From Cyanobium sp. PCC 7001 (GTDB taxonomy: Bacteria; Cyanobacteriota; Cyanobacteriia; PCC-6307; Cyanobiaceae): a DNA stretch of 64,000 nucleotides. Positions within the stretch are counted from its first letter, which is position 1; every line of letters begins with the position of its first letter. Below the pieces are notes generated by a model, which made no database searches, had not been told where the DNA came from, and saw only the letters and a list, made by a program, of their open reading frames with translations. Shown here one piece after another: positions 32,031 through 40,427 of the stretch. Position numbers and translations under genes: made by a program. The stretch lies in assembly GCF_000155635.1 (NCBI RefSeq), contig NZ_DS990556.1:2738607-2802606 (forward strand). The letters are read 5' to 3'.

Positions 32031-32072
32031 CACCAGCACCAGCATCGGGTTGTCCGGACCGCCTTGTTCCAT
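31956..32072 (-). CDS. Small single-helix membrane protein (38 aa)
   Basis: A 38-codon frame from ATG at 32072 to TAG at 31956. A short polar start (MEQGGPDNP) is followed by one clean membrane helix (MLVLVSGILLLGGIATFMAW) and a short GLTHAYPGG tail. It looks like the single-helix subunits that attach to thylakoid complexes (Psb, Pet, Psa and Ndh families), but I do not recognise which, if any. It lies opposite the unusual 3' extension of ribF, overlapping it by 75 bp. Composition and hydropathy are better explained by this frame than by the ribF tail. Confidence 0.65.
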   Translation of the reverse strand: MEQGGPDNPMLVLVSGILLLGGIATFMAWGLTHAYPGG

Positions 32073-32163
32073 GGCCTTGCTGACGGGCCGCGGCCCCCGG
32101 GATTGCGCTCCAACCTAGACAGTCCTGGCGGTGCCGTCCGTTTTCATCCCTCGCCGTCCGGCC

Positions 32164-33258
32164 ATGGTGCTCCCCCCCCTCTCGCCGCAAGCCGCTGCCG
32201 ACACCCCGGCGCTGCGGCGGTTGCTCGATGCCAATCTCGACCGTGCCCGCGAGGGCCTGCGGGTGCTGGAGGACTGGGCCCGCTTCGGCCTGGAGCGGGC
32301 CGATCTGGTATCCCGCTGCAAGGACCTGCGCCAGCGCCTGGGTCGCCTGCATGGGGAGGCCTACAAGTTGGCGCGCCACACCGCCACCGATGCCGGGGCG
32401 GGGCTGACCCATCCGGCCCAGGCGGAACGGCAGCGGCCCCAGCAGGTGGTGGCGGCCAATGCCTCCCGGGTGCAGGAGGCGCTGCGGGTGCTGGAGGAAT
32501 TCGGGCGCGGCATCGATCCGGTTCTGGCGTCCGAGGCCGCCGCCATCCGCTACACCCTCTACGACCTCGATGCCGATCTGCTGCGCGCCGGCCAGGGCGC
32601 TGCGGCCCGCCGCCGCCGGCTGGAGGCCTGCCACCTCTACCTGGTCACCAGCCCGGTGCCCGATCTGGACGCGGTGGTGGCCGGCGCCCTGGCCGGTGGG
32701 GTGCGGCTGGTGCAGTACAGGGCCAAGCCCGAGAGCACCGGCCCTGGGGGTGCTCCCCTCACCGATCGGGAGCGGCTGCAGCAGGCCGGAGCCCTGCGCG
32801 AGCTCTGCGCCCAGGCGGGCGCCCTGTTCATCGTCAACGACCGCATCGATCTGGCCCTGGCGGTGGATGCCGATGGCGTGCACCTCGGCCAGGGCGACCT
32901 GCCGCCGGCCCTGGCCCGGCGGCTGCTGGGCCCCGACCGGCTGATCGGCCGCAGCACCCACGCCCTGCCGCAGCTGCAGCAGGCCATCCAGGACGGCTGT
33001 GACTACGTGGGGGTGGGGCCGGTGCAGGCCACCCCCACCAAGCCGGGCCGCCAGCCGGTGGGACTGGCCTACGTGAGTCAGGCGGCCCAGGCCTGTCCGA
33101 TTCCGTTCTTCGCCATCGGCGGGCTCACGGCGGAGGGCATCGCCGCCGTGCGCCAGGCCGGTGGAGAGAGGGTGGCGGTGGTGCGGGCGATCACCGAGGC
33201 GGACGACCCGGCGGCTGCCAGCCGGCAGCTGCTCTCGGCCCTTGGCCGCAGCAGCTGA
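32164..33258 (+). CDS. thiE: Thiamine phosphate synthase with ThiD2-type N-terminal domain
   Basis: A 364-residue protein. Residues ~1-155 are the helical ThiD2-type extension common in cyanobacteria (LLDANLDRAREGLRVLEDW, VVAANASRVQEALRVLEEFG). Residues ~160-360 form the ThiE barrel that joins hydroxymethylpyrimidine diphosphate and thiazole phosphate: VRLVQYRAK, FIVNDRIDLALAVDADGVHL, GRSTHALPQLQQA, YVGVGPVQATPTK, FFAIGGLTAEGI. ATG 32164 was chosen; a GTG at 32131 would add eleven residues. thiS follows after 116 bp, so the two probably share a transcript. Confidence 0.94.
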   Translation: MVLPPLSPQAAADTPALRRLLDANLDRAREGLRVLEDWARFGLERADLVSRCKDLRQRLGRLHGEAYKLARHTATDAGAGLTHPAQAERQRPQQVVAANASRVQEALRVLEEFGRGIDPVLASEAAAIRYTLYDLDADLLRAGQGAAARRRRLEACHLYLVTSPVPDLDAVVAGALAGGVRLVQYRAKPESTGPGGAPLTDRERLQQAGALRELCAQAGALFIVNDRIDLALAVDADGVHLGQGDLPPALARRLLGPDRLIGRSTHALPQLQQAIQDGCDYVGVGPVQATPTKPGRQPVGLAYVSQAAQACPIPFFAIGGLTAEGIAAVRQAGGERVAVVRAITEADDPAAASRQLLSALGRSS

Positions 33259-33279
33259 CTGCAGCAGCTGAGCTTCACA

Positions 33280-33312
33280 GGCACCCCGCCGGCACCCCGC
33301 CGGCACTCCACC
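33280..33312. repeat. Three tandem 11-bp units between thiE and thiS
   Basis: GGCACCCCGCC occurs twice exactly and a third time with two changes (GGCACTCCACC). Located in the thiE-thiS gap; probably a small slippage expansion with no assigned role. Confidence 0.6.
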
Positions 33313-33374
33313 GGCCTGTGCAACCCTGAGGGCAGATGCCCGCAAGCGCGGACCCCGCCACCGTTCACCCAGCG

Positions 33375-33623
33375 ATGTCCACCCCTAAGGAGCCACCCGC
33401 CTCGGCCCCGGAGAGCGAGATCCTCATCCAGGTGAACGGGGAGCTCCGCCCCTGCCGGGCCGGCCTGAGTCTTGATCGGGTGCTGGAGGGATTGGGCTAC
33501 CAGCCGCGCCTGGTGGTGGTGGAGTTCAACGGCACGATCCTGCCGCGCCAGAGCTGGCCCACCCAGGCGGTGGTGGAATCCGACGTGCTCGAAGTGGTCA
33601 CCATCGTGGGAGGTGGTTCCTAG
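33375..33623 (+). CDS. thiS: Sulfur carrier protein ThiS
   Basis: An 82-residue ubiquitin-fold sulfur carrier for thiazole synthesis. The domain covers ~16-82 (EILIQVNGELRPCRAGLSL, VVVEFNGTILPRQSW, DVLEVVTIVGGGS). ThiS works through a C-terminal Gly-Gly thiocarboxylate; here the frame ends GGGS, with one Ser after the Gly run, so either trimming or tolerance is needed. The first 15 residues are a Pro/Ser-rich extension. The DUF1517 gene starts inside its last codons. Confidence 0.9.
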   Translation: MSTPKEPPASAPESEILIQVNGELRPCRAGLSLDRVLEGLGYQPRLVVVEFNGTILPRQSWPTQAVVESDVLEVVTIVGGGS

Positions 33624-34620
33624 ATTTCTTCCACTCGCACCGGCCCTGTTGCCGCTCCCCGAAGCCCCGATCCCCAACGCCACCCCTCAGCAGCCACAAC
33701 GCCCCCGCTGGTGGCGCCGCAGCCTGAGTCTCGTGATTCTTCCGGCTCTGCTGCTCACCCTGCTGGTGTGGGCTCCTGGCCCCGCCTTGGCCGCCAGGGG
33801 CGGCAGGATCGGTGGGGGCAGTTTCCGTTCGGCCCCCTCGATGCCGCGCAGCTACGGCGGCGGCGGTTACCGCGGTGGGGGCGGCGGGTTCGGCGGTGGC
33901 GGGCTCGGCTTCCCCTTCCTGATCCCCATTTTCGGCTTCGGGGGTGGAGGCCTCTTCGGCTTCCTGATCCTGATGGCCGTGATCGGCCTGATCGGCAACG
34001 CCCTGCGCGGAGCCGGCGGTGCTCCATCCCTGCCCGGCAACGGCGGCGGCTATGCGCCCCGGCCCGATGGTCCGGTGACCATCAGCCAGGTGCAGGTGGG
34101 GCTGCTTGCCGCCGCCCGTGAGGTGCAGAACGACCTGCGCATGCTGGCCTCCCGGGCCGACACCAGCAGCAGCAGCGGTCTGCAGATGGTGCTGCAGGAA
34201 ACCACCCTGGCCCTGCTGCGTCACCCCGATCTCTGGGTCTACGCCAGCGCCGAGGTGGGCCAGGTGCCCTTCGCCAGCGCCGAATCCACCTTCAACCGCC
34301 TGAGCATGGCCGAGCGCAGCAAGCTCGACGCCGAGCTCACCACCAACGTGGCCGGCCGGCGCTCCGCCGCTGACTCCGCCGGTGACAGCGACGCCAGCAG
34401 CGACTACATCGCCGTGACCCTGCTGGTGGCCACCCGCCAGCGCCTCTCGATCAAGGGGGCCGGTTCGGCGGAACAGCTGCGCGATTCCCTGCAGGTGCTG
34501 GGCGGTGTGTCCGCGTCCGATCTGCTGGCCATCGAGGTGATCTGGCAGCCGGATGGCGTCGGCGAGGTGTTCAGCACCGAGGAGCTGCTCACGGCCTACC
34601 CCCAGCTCCAGCACCTCTGA
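33613..34620 (+). CDS. DUF1517 protein with Gly-rich segment
   Basis: A protein of about 335 residues. A hydrophobic helix (~40-58: SLVILPALLLTLLVWAPG) and ALAARG suggest a signal peptide. A Gly/Arg/Ser-rich region (GGRIGGGSFRSAP, then YGGGGYRGGGGGFGGGG) and a second membrane helix (~110-130) precede the DUF1517 domain (~150-330: ISQVQVGLLAAAREVQNDL, LQETTLALLRHPDLWVYAS, FNRLSMAERSKLDAEL). The family is found in cyanobacteria and chloroplasts and has no known activity. The GTG start at 33613, inside thiS, is the best in-frame candidate; a TTG ~12 codons later is possible. The end overlaps larB by 32 bp. Confidence 0.85.
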   Translation: MVPRFLPLAPALLPLPEAPIPNATPQQPQRPRWWRRSLSLVILPALLLTLLVWAPGPALAARGGRIGGGSFRSAPSMPRSYGGGGYRGGGGGFGGGGLGFPFLIPIFGFGGGGLFGFLILMAVIGLIGNALRGAGGAPSLPGNGGGYAPRPDGPVTISQVQVGLLAAAREVQNDLRMLASRADTSSSSGLQMVLQETTLALLRHPDLWVYASAEVGQVPFASAESTFNRLSMAERSKLDAELTTNVAGRRSAADSAGDSDASSDYIAVTLLVATRQRLSIKGAGSAEQLRDSLQVLGGVSASDLLAIEVIWQPDGVGEVFSTEELLTAYPQLQHL

Positions 34621-35308
34621 GGATGCGCAGGGCCGCCATGGCGGCGCCGTAGCCGTTGTCCACATTCACCACCGTGAGCCCCGGGGCGCAGCTGGCGAGC
34701 ATGCCGTGCAGGGCCGCCATGCCGCCGGCGCTCACGCCGTAGCCCACCGACACCGGCACGCCGATCACCGGCTGGGGCAGCAGTCCGGCCAGAACGGTGG
34801 GCAGGGCCCCCTCCATGCCGGCGCAGGCGATCAGCACCTCCACCTGCCTCAGCGGCTCCAGCTGGCCCAGCAGCCGATGCAGGCCAGCCACCCCCACATC
34901 CAGCAGCAGGTTGGTGCGAATGCCATGGCAGCGCAGGGCCAGGCAGGCCTCGCTGGCCACCCCCAGATCGCTGGTGCCGCCGCCCAGCACCGCCACACCG
35001 CCGCCGCTGGGGGGCTCCGGCGGCAACCGCCCGCTGGTGAGGCAGCGCGCACGGGGATGGTGCCGCAGGCCAAGCTCGGGCACCTGCTCCAGCACGGCCA
35101 GGGCCTTCTCCTCGGACACCCGCGTGGCCAGGAGCAGCTCGCCGGCCTCGTGCAGCCGCAGCGCGATCGCCGCGATCTGCCCGGCGCTCTTGGTCTCGCC
35201 CCACACTGCCTCCACCATGCCCAGGCGCTGGCGGCGCTCCAGATCGAGCCGGTGCTCCGGCCCCTGGCCGGGGGATGGCGACGGTGCCGGCGAGGGAGAG
35301 TTCAGCAC
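34589..35308 (-). CDS. larB: LarB-type nickel-pincer cofactor carboxylase
   Basis: A 239-residue homologue of LarB, the AIR-carboxylase-like enzyme that carboxylates and hydrolyses nicotinic acid adenine dinucleotide on the way to the nickel-pincer nucleotide. Motifs: GGGVAVLGGGTSDLGVASEA, VGVAGLHRLLGQ, IACAGMEGALPTVLAGLL, VIGVPVSVGYGVSAGGMAAL and TVVNVDNGYGAAMAA. No larC or larE is in the window, and cyanobacteria often carry larB without a lactate racemase. The GTG start overlaps the methyltransferase stop, indicating coupling. Confidence 0.88.
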   Translation of the reverse strand: MLNSPSPAPSPSPGQGPEHRLDLERRQRLGMVEAVWGETKSAGQIAAIALRLHEAGELLLATRVSEEKALAVLEQVPELGLRHHPRARCLTSGRLPPEPPSGGGVAVLGGGTSDLGVASEACLALRCHGIRTNLLLDVGVAGLHRLLGQLEPLRQVEVLIACAGMEGALPTVLAGLLPQPVIGVPVSVGYGVSAGGMAALHGMLASCAPGLTVVNVDNGYGAAMAALRILRGAGAGGRP

Positions 35309-36183
35309 CGGATCCACACCATCTCCACCAGGGCGGGCGTGACCCAGAGGCTGGCGTGGCGCTGCGCCTGCTCCAGCTCGCTGCGCAGGGCCTCCTGCTC
35401 GCTGGGGCTCCAGACACCGGCGGCCATCAGCTGGGACGGGTAGGAGGCCAGGAAATCCTGCAGCCACAGCGCCTTGGGCGCCGTGCCGGCCGAGCAGGCC
35501 ATCAGGCTTCTGCCATGGGCCAGCCGGAAGCCCCGCCGCTCCAGCAGGGCGGGCAGGCGGCTGGCCACGTCCGGGTCGCCGCCGTGGTCCCGCCAGTGGC
35601 GGATGCAGCAGGCCACGAACCGCTGCAGCATCGCCCCCTGGGGGTGGAGGGAGAAGGTGTCCCAGCGGACGTATTCGTGCAGCACCAGCGCACCGCCAGG
35701 CCGCAGGGCCTGCTGCACCAGATCCAGCAGGGGGTCCAGCTGCGGCAGGAACATGGCCAGCCAGCGGCACCAGGCCCCATCCCAGGCGCCGGGGGCCGGG
35801 TGGTCCAGGCCCATGGAGCCTGCCGGTGCCGGAGCGCCGAGATCGCGCTGCAGGGCCTGCAGCTGGGGCAGGTCCAGGTGCCTGGCACGCTCGCGCAGGT
35901 GCTGGAGGTAGGGAGCGGCGCTGTCGATCCCCAGCACCAGACCGTGGCGGCCCACCAGGTCCGCCAGATCGAGGCTGGCGAAGCCTGGCCCGCAGCCCAG
36001 GTCGAGCAGCCGCTGGCCCGAGCCGAAGCCCGCCTGGCGCCAGACCCGCCGGCAGTCGTCGCGCCAGATGGCGTGCTGGCGGCCCAGGCGCTCGAGCTCC
36101 TCGCGATCACAGCCGAGCACGTAGCTGTCACTCGGGTGGAGGTCGCTCTGGACGGTGTCGCTCTGGTGGGGGTGGGCGGACAT
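35302..36183 (-). CDS. SAM-dependent methyltransferase
   Basis: A 293-residue class I methyltransferase. The SAM-binding motif I is LLDLGCGPGFASLDLADLVG (~58-77), the acidic residue after strand 2 is in VLGIDSAAPYLQ, and strand 4 contains WCRWLAMFLPQ; LRPGGALVLHEYVRWDTF follows. The N-terminus resembles ubiquinone/menaquinone-type methyltransferases (DSYVLGCDREELERLGRQ). Substrate unknown. It lies between a TIGR03792-type gene and larB in one direction. Confidence 0.85.
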   Translation of the reverse strand: MSAHPHQSDTVQSDLHPSDSYVLGCDREELERLGRQHAIWRDDCRRVWRQAGFGSGQRLLDLGCGPGFASLDLADLVGRHGLVLGIDSAAPYLQHLRERARHLDLPQLQALQRDLGAPAPAGSMGLDHPAPGAWDGAWCRWLAMFLPQLDPLLDLVQQALRPGGALVLHEYVRWDTFSLHPQGAMLQRFVACCIRHWRDHGGDPDVASRLPALLERRGFRLAHGRSLMACSAGTAPKALWLQDFLASYPSQLMAAGVWSPSEQEALRSELEQAQRHASLWVTPALVEMVWIRC

Positions 36184-36189
36184 CGCGGC

Positions 36190-36738
36190 TCAGAGCGGCT
36201 GCAGCTCCGCCTCGTCGAGGAGCGGAAAGGGGTTGGTGCGGCTGCCGGTGAGCTGGCGGGCGTGCTGCTCGAACCGTTCCTGAACGGCGCCCACGGCCTC
36301 AGGGGAGATCGCTTTCCATTGGCCCCGGCTGGCCCAGCGGATCAGCAGCAGCCCTTCCTCCCGCTGGGGATCCCAGAACAGCTGGCGGCCCAGAAAACCC
36401 TCTTGCCTGGCCAGCCAGGGCTCCCAGCTGGCCTGCTCGGCTTCCAGCCAGGCCTGCCGGGATCGGGCAGGCACCTGCAGCCGGAGCACCTCCACCACCT
36501 CGCTCTGCGCGTCCATCGGTGGTTGCTTGGGTGGCTGCTCGGCTCGGGGTTCGGCCATGGGGGATCGCAGGGCAGGGGTGCTGGGGGCAGGGGCCGCCCC
36601 GCCGGGGCGCATCACGGCGGCTGGACCGGTGGCCGCGGCCATCGCCCCGGGGCCAGCCTGCAGCCCCACCACGCCCAGGAGCAACAGCAGCAGCACCCCC
36701 CGCAGGGCAGTGATCCCCAGCCGGCGGAGCAGGGTCAT
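36190..36738 (-). CDS. TIGR03792-like exported protein
   Basis: A 182-residue protein with an N-terminal signal/anchor helix (~12-32: [19 protein letters not shown]), an Ala/Pro-rich linker (~35-75) and a C-terminal domain (~80-175): [55 protein letters not shown]. This pattern matches the cyanobacterial TIGR03792 family, a dimeric alpha-beta-barrel-like fold of unknown function. Its ATG overlaps the ispF stop by 4 bp. Confidence 0.75.
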   Translation of the reverse strand: MTLLRRLGITALRGVLLLLLLGVVGLQAGPGAMAAATGPAAVMRPGGAAPAPSTPALRSPMAEPRAEQPPKQPPMDAQSEVVEVLRLQVPARSRQAWLEAEQASWEPWLARQEGFLGRQLFWDPQREEGLLLIRWASRGQWKAISPEAVGAVQERFEQHARQLTGSRTNPFPLLDEAELQPL

Positions 36739-37220
36739 GGCCGCTGCAGCAGGGCCACCGCATGGCAGGAGATGCCCTCCTCGCGTCCCTCGGCGCCCAG
36801 GCGTTCGTTCGTGGTGGCCTTCACCCCCACCTGATCGGGCTCCAGCTCCAGCCGCTGGGCGATGGCCGCCTGCATGGCCGGGATGTGGGGCTTGAGCTTC
36901 GGCCGCTCCGCCACCACCACCGCATCCAGATTCACCACGCTCCAGCCCCGCTGTCGCACCAGCGCCATCACCTGCTCCAGCAGCACCAGGCTGTCGGCAC
37001 CCTTCCAGCGCGGATCGTCCGGCGGGAAGTGCTTGCCGATGTCGCCCAGGGCGAGGGCACCGAGCAGGGCATCCATCAGGGCATGCACCAGCACGTCGGC
37101 ATCGCTGTGGCCGTCGAGTCCGAGCCCCTCGGGATGGTGCAGCTGCTGCCCGCCGAGGATCAGGGGTCTGCCGCTCACCAGCCGGTGGATGTCGTAGCCA
37201 TTGCCGATGCGCAGCTGCAT
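36735..37220 (-). CDS. ispF: 2-C-methyl-D-erythritol 2,4-cyclodiphosphate synthase
   Basis: A 161-residue MEP-pathway enzyme. Zinc ligands are Asp/His in [11 protein letters not shown] (~4-14) and His in [38 protein letters not shown] and the C-terminal [17 protein letters not shown] are conserved. Length is normal for the family. It starts a transcript continuing through the TIGR03792-like, methyltransferase and larB genes. Confidence 0.96.
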   Translation of the reverse strand: MQLRIGNGYDIHRLVSGRPLILGGQQLHHPEGLGLDGHSDADVLVHALMDALLGALALGDIGKHFPPDDPRWKGADSLVLLEQVMALVRQRGWSVVNLDAVVVAERPKLKPHIPAMQAAIAQRLELEPDQVGVKATTNERLGAEGREEGISCHAVALLQRP

Positions 37221-37253
37221 GGGACGTTCCGCTCTGGGTCTCCGGTGCGGTCC

Positions 37254-37706
37254 TCAGTGTCCTGCAGCGCCGGTGCCGCGGGCGTCCGGCAGCACCTGCA
37301 GATGGTTGCCGTCCCGTCCCATCACCGTCACGGCGGAGCCGGGCGGCAGCGGGGCGCCGGCCTCCAGGCAGATGGCGGCCCAGCTCTGGCCCTGCCAGCG
37401 CACCCGTCCCTCCGGGCTGCCGTCGAAGCCACCGATCACCTCGGCCCGCTGGCTGCGGCTGCTGGCGGGAATCGACCGCTCCCGGCTGCGCCGCTCCCAG
37501 CCCCGCAGGGCCAGGAGCCCCAGGCCGCTCAGCACGGCAAAGGCCGCCACCTGCAGCAGCGGCGGCCAGGGCAGCAAGGCACTGAGCACCGACACCACCA
37601 GAGCCGCCACCGCCGCTTCCAGCAGGCCGTCGAATTCGGCCCCGAGCCATTCGATCGCCAGCAGGCCCAGACCCACCGCCAGCCAGATCAGGGACGCCAG
37701 GGCCAT
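37254..37706 (-). CDS. NfeD-family membrane protein
   Basis: A 150-residue protein with two or three N-terminal membrane helices (~3-20, 28-48, ~52-68) and a C-terminal OB-fold domain (~85-145: EVIGGFDGSPEGRVRWQGQSW, LPPGSAVTVMGRDGNHLQV). This is the short NfeD type that partners SPFH proteins in membrane microdomains. The SPFH gene is immediately divergent at 37769, the expected linkage. Confidence 0.88.
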   Translation of the reverse strand: MALASLIWLAVGLGLLAIEWLGAEFDGLLEAAVAALVVSVLSALLPWPPLLQVAAFAVLSGLGLLALRGWERRSRERSIPASSRSQRAEVIGGFDGSPEGRVRWQGQSWAAICLEAGAPLPPGSAVTVMGRDGNHLQVLPDARGTGAAGH

Positions 37707-37768
37707 CGGGTCGGGTGGTGGGGAGGCTCCATGCTGCCTAGCTTGAGGCCTCTGCTGCTGCTCCGGCG

Positions 37769-38650
37769 ATGGAAACCCTGTTCGGTCTGCCGGCCCTGGT
37801 GGTGATGGCGTTCCTCGGGGTGAACAGCATCAAGGTCACCAGTGGTGGTCAGTCGCGGCTGGTGGAGCGGCTCGGCAAGTACGACCGCCAGCTGCAGCCG
37901 GGTCTCTCCTTCGTGCTGCCGGTGGTGGAGAAGGTGGTGAGCCATGAATCCCTCAAGGAGCGGGTGCTCGACATTCCCCCGCAGCAGTGCATCACCCGCG
38001 ACAACGTGTCGATCGAGGTGGATGCGGTGGTGTACTGGCAGCTGCTGGAGCACGCCCGCGCCTACTACGCCGTGGACAACCTGCAGGCGGCGATGGTGAA
38101 CCTGGTGCTCACCCAGATCCGCGCCGAGATGGGCAAGCTCGACCTCGACCAGACCTTCACCACCCGCCAGGAGGTGAACGAGGCCCTGCTGCGCGAGCTG
38201 GATCAGGCCACCGACCCCTGGGGCGTGAAGGTGACCCGGGTGGAGCTGCGGGACATCCACCCTTCGGCCGGCGTGCAGCAGGCGATGGAGCAGCAGATGA
38301 CCGCCGAGCGGGAGAAGCGGGCCGCCATCCTGCGGTCGGAGGGGGTGCGCGACAGCGAGCTCAATGCCGCCCGCGGCCGGGCCCAGGCGCTGCTGCTTCA
38401 GGCCGAGGCGGAGGCCAAGGAGCAGACCCTGCAGGCGGAGGCCAAGGCCGCGGCCGCCACCCGGCTGGCCGAGGCGATCGAGGCCAATCCCGCCGCGGCC
38501 GAAGCCCTGAGGCTGCTGCTGGCCAGTGAGTGGATGGCGATGGGCCAGGAGATGGCCCGGGCCCAGGGGGGCAGCGTGCTGATGGTGGACCCCCAGAGCC
38601 CGGCATCGCTGCTGGCGGCCCTGAAGGGGCTGCAGAAGGGCCAGACTTGA
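37769..38650 (+). CDS. SPFH/Band 7 (stomatin/QmcA-like) membrane protein
   Basis: A 293-residue protein with an N-terminal hydrophobic hairpin (METLFGLPALVVMAFLGV), then a Band 7 domain (SGGQSRLVERLGKYDRQLQPG, PPQQCITRDNVSIEVDAVVY, TFTTRQEVNEALLRELD) and a long Ala/Glu/Gln-rich coiled coil (~170-250). It is likely oligomeric on the cytosolic face of the membrane, scaffolding other proteins such as FtsH (family knowledge). It is divergent from its usual partner NfeD. Confidence 0.93.
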   Translation: METLFGLPALVVMAFLGVNSIKVTSGGQSRLVERLGKYDRQLQPGLSFVLPVVEKVVSHESLKERVLDIPPQQCITRDNVSIEVDAVVYWQLLEHARAYYAVDNLQAAMVNLVLTQIRAEMGKLDLDQTFTTRQEVNEALLRELDQATDPWGVKVTRVELRDIHPSAGVQQAMEQQMTAEREKRAAILRSEGVRDSELNAARGRAQALLLQAEAEAKEQTLQAEAKAAAATRLAEAIEANPAAAEALRLLLASEWMAMGQEMARAQGGSVLMVDPQSPASLLAALKGLQKGQT

Positions 38651-38720
38651 GCCGCTCGGCTCCTCAGACGGCTCCTCAAGCCCACCTCCCCGGCCCCCGC
38701 CTGGGGGCTTCAACGGGGCT

Positions 38721-39095
38721 TCAGGCCTGGGGCGGCAGGGGCGGCGGAGGCAGGGGCAGGGCGCTGCCTGCCTCCGCGTCCAGCCGCACCGCCGTGCCGA
38801 CCGCGCACACCATCAGCATCCCGCCCGACTGGCCCAGCACCTCGGTATCGAGCTGCAGGCCCACGACGGCGTCGGCGCCGAGCAGCTCGGCCCTGCGGGC
38901 CAGCTCCTCCATGGCCTCCTGGCGGGCCTGCTGGAGCGCCTTCTCGTAGGCCCGGGCCCGGCCGCCCACCACATCGCGCACCGAGGCGAGCAGGTCGCGA
39001 AAGATGTTGGCGCCCAGGATCGCCTCGCCGTGCACCGGACCCAGGTAGCGCTGGATGCTCCGGCCCTCGAGGCTGGGGGTGGTGGTGATCAGCAT
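38721..39095 (-). CDS. YbjQ-family heavy-metal-binding-domain protein
   Basis: A 124-residue protein of the YbjQ (UPF0145) family: [55 protein letters not shown] and [14 protein letters not shown]. The family is named heavy-metal-binding by fold but has no proven function; it forms pentamers. The C-terminal Pro/Leu-rich tail is not conserved. Its start overlaps the trmD stop by 7 bp. Confidence 0.9.
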   Translation of the reverse strand: MLITTTPSLEGRSIQRYLGPVHGEAILGANIFRDLLASVRDVVGGRARAYEKALQQARQEAMEELARRAELLGADAVVGLQLDTEVLGQSGGMLMVCAVGTAVRLDAEAGSALPLPPPPLPPQA

Positions 39096-39820
39096 GGTGG
39101 GGGACTGCCTGCAGATGGGCCAGCCTCCTGCTCCCCCTGCCAGCGGGCGTAGAGATCCGGGCGACGTTCGGCGGTGCGCTGCCGCTGCTGCTCCTGGCGC
39201 CAGCGGGCCACGGCGCCGTGGTCGCCGCTGCGCAGCACGGCCGGCACCTCCAGGCCCCGGAAGCTGGCCGGCCGGGTGTAGTGGGGATGCTCCAGCAGCA
39301 GGGTGCTGTGGCTCTCCTCCTGAAGGCATGCCGCGGTGCCCACCGTGCCCGGCAGCAGCCGCACCACGCCGTTGATGATCACGGCGGCCGGCAGCTCGCC
39401 TCCGGTGAGCACGAAGTCACCGATCGACACCTCCTCGTCGGCCAGGGAGCGGATGCGTTCATCGAAGCCCTCGTAGTGGCCGCAGAGGAACACCAGCTGG
39501 TCGGCCTCGCTGGCCCAGCGGCGCAGGTCGGCCTGGCGCAGTGGTTGCCCCTGGGGGCTCATCAGCAGCACCCGGCGCCTGGGCAGCACCGGAATCGCCT
39601 CCACCGCGGCGAACACCGGCTCGGGCTTGAGCACCATGCCGGCGCCGCCGCCATAGGGCTGGTCATCCACCTTGCGGTAGCGGTCTGTGGCGTGATCGCG
39701 GGGATTGTGCACATGCAGCTCGGCGATGCCGGCGGCGAAGGCACGCCCGATCACCCCAAGGCTCAGCAGCGGGGTGAAGGCCTCGGGCGTGAGGCTCACC
39801 ACGTCCAGCCGCATGGCCAT
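39089..39820 (-). CDS. trmD: tRNA (guanine-N1-)-methyltransferase
   Basis: A 243-residue enzyme that methylates G37 of tRNAs to prevent frameshifting. Family motifs present: [33 protein letters not shown] (knot region), [12 protein letters not shown] (~113) and [19 protein letters not shown] (~130-150), ending with HYTRPASF. Start ATG follows directly from the upstream lyase gene (TGATG). Confidence 0.96.
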   Translation of the reverse strand: MAMRLDVVSLTPEAFTPLLSLGVIGRAFAAGIAELHVHNPRDHATDRYRKVDDQPYGGGAGMVLKPEPVFAAVEAIPVLPRRRVLLMSPQGQPLRQADLRRWASEADQLVFLCGHYEGFDERIRSLADEEVSIGDFVLTGGELPAAVIINGVVRLLPGTVGTAACLQEESHSTLLLEHPHYTRPASFRGLEVPAVLRSGDHGAVARWRQEQQRQRTAERRPDLYARWQGEQEAGPSAGSPPPC

Positions 39821-40389
39821 CAGCTGCCGGTGGCGGGGCGACTCACCCGGCGGATCTCGGAGCTGAAGCTGGCCCGTCCCGGGCTGCCGTCGCCCTGCCG
39901 CTCCACCGTGCTGCGCAGCCGCAGGTTGGGCTTGGTGAACCAGATGCGCTCCCGCACCTCGCGGCCCTCCTGCTCGAGCCGCAGTTCAAGGCTCCCGTCG
40001 GGCCAGAGCTCCCAGTCGCCCTCCAGGGGTGCGGCCCCGGCCGGGGTGCCGGCCTCACCGCTGGAAAAGCGCCCATCCGGGCGGAAGTGAAGATCCCGCT
40101 GGGGACTGTTTTTGGGGCCCACCCGCAGGCCACCGGGGCCGTGGCCGCCGGCGGGTTCCAGGAAGGTCACCAGCAGCTCGCCCCGCTCGCTGCTGTGCCA
40201 TTCGTCGCCCTGGACTGTTTCGTCGCTCTGGGCTGTTTCGTCGCCTAGGGCCGTGCCGTCCTCGCCCCCGTTGGCTTGCGCCTCGATCGCCCCCAGGGCG
40301 AATTCGCTGCGCAGACTCATCCACTCCCCGGCGCAGAAGCGCAGGAAGGCCCCGATCTCCTCGGGCGGAAAGGCAGGAGTGTCGCTCAT
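39820..40389 (-). CDS. CpcS/CpeS-type phycobiliprotein lyase
   Basis: A 189-residue lipocalin-like protein. The N-terminus (FPPEEIGAFLRFCAGEWMSLRS) and the C-terminal IWFTKPNLRLRSTV match the CpcS/CpeS bilin lyase family, which attaches phycocyanobilin or related bilins to Cys residues of phycobiliproteins. Residues ~45-65 contain an acidic, repetitive segment (DETAQSDETVQGDE) that is unusual and encoded by short near-repeats. Which bilin and subunit it serves cannot be told. It is co-directional and one base overlapping with trmD. Confidence 0.8.
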   Translation of the reverse strand: MSDTPAFPPEEIGAFLRFCAGEWMSLRSEFALGAIEAQANGGEDGTALGDETAQSDETVQGDEWHSSERGELLVTFLEPAGGHGPGGLRVGPKNSPQRDLHFRPDGRFSSGEAGTPAGAAPLEGDWELWPDGSLELRLEQEGREVRERIWFTKPNLRLRSTVERQGDGSPGRASFSSEIRRVSRPATGS

Positions 40390-40427
40390 GGGGCCATTCT
40401 CTCAGCCGCCTGGCTCAGTCGCCTCCC

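Noticed and set aside
33259-33374. Possible TPP riboswitch before thiS
   Set aside because: The gap lacks the conserved CTGAGA core and paired arms; only a short tandem repeat is present.
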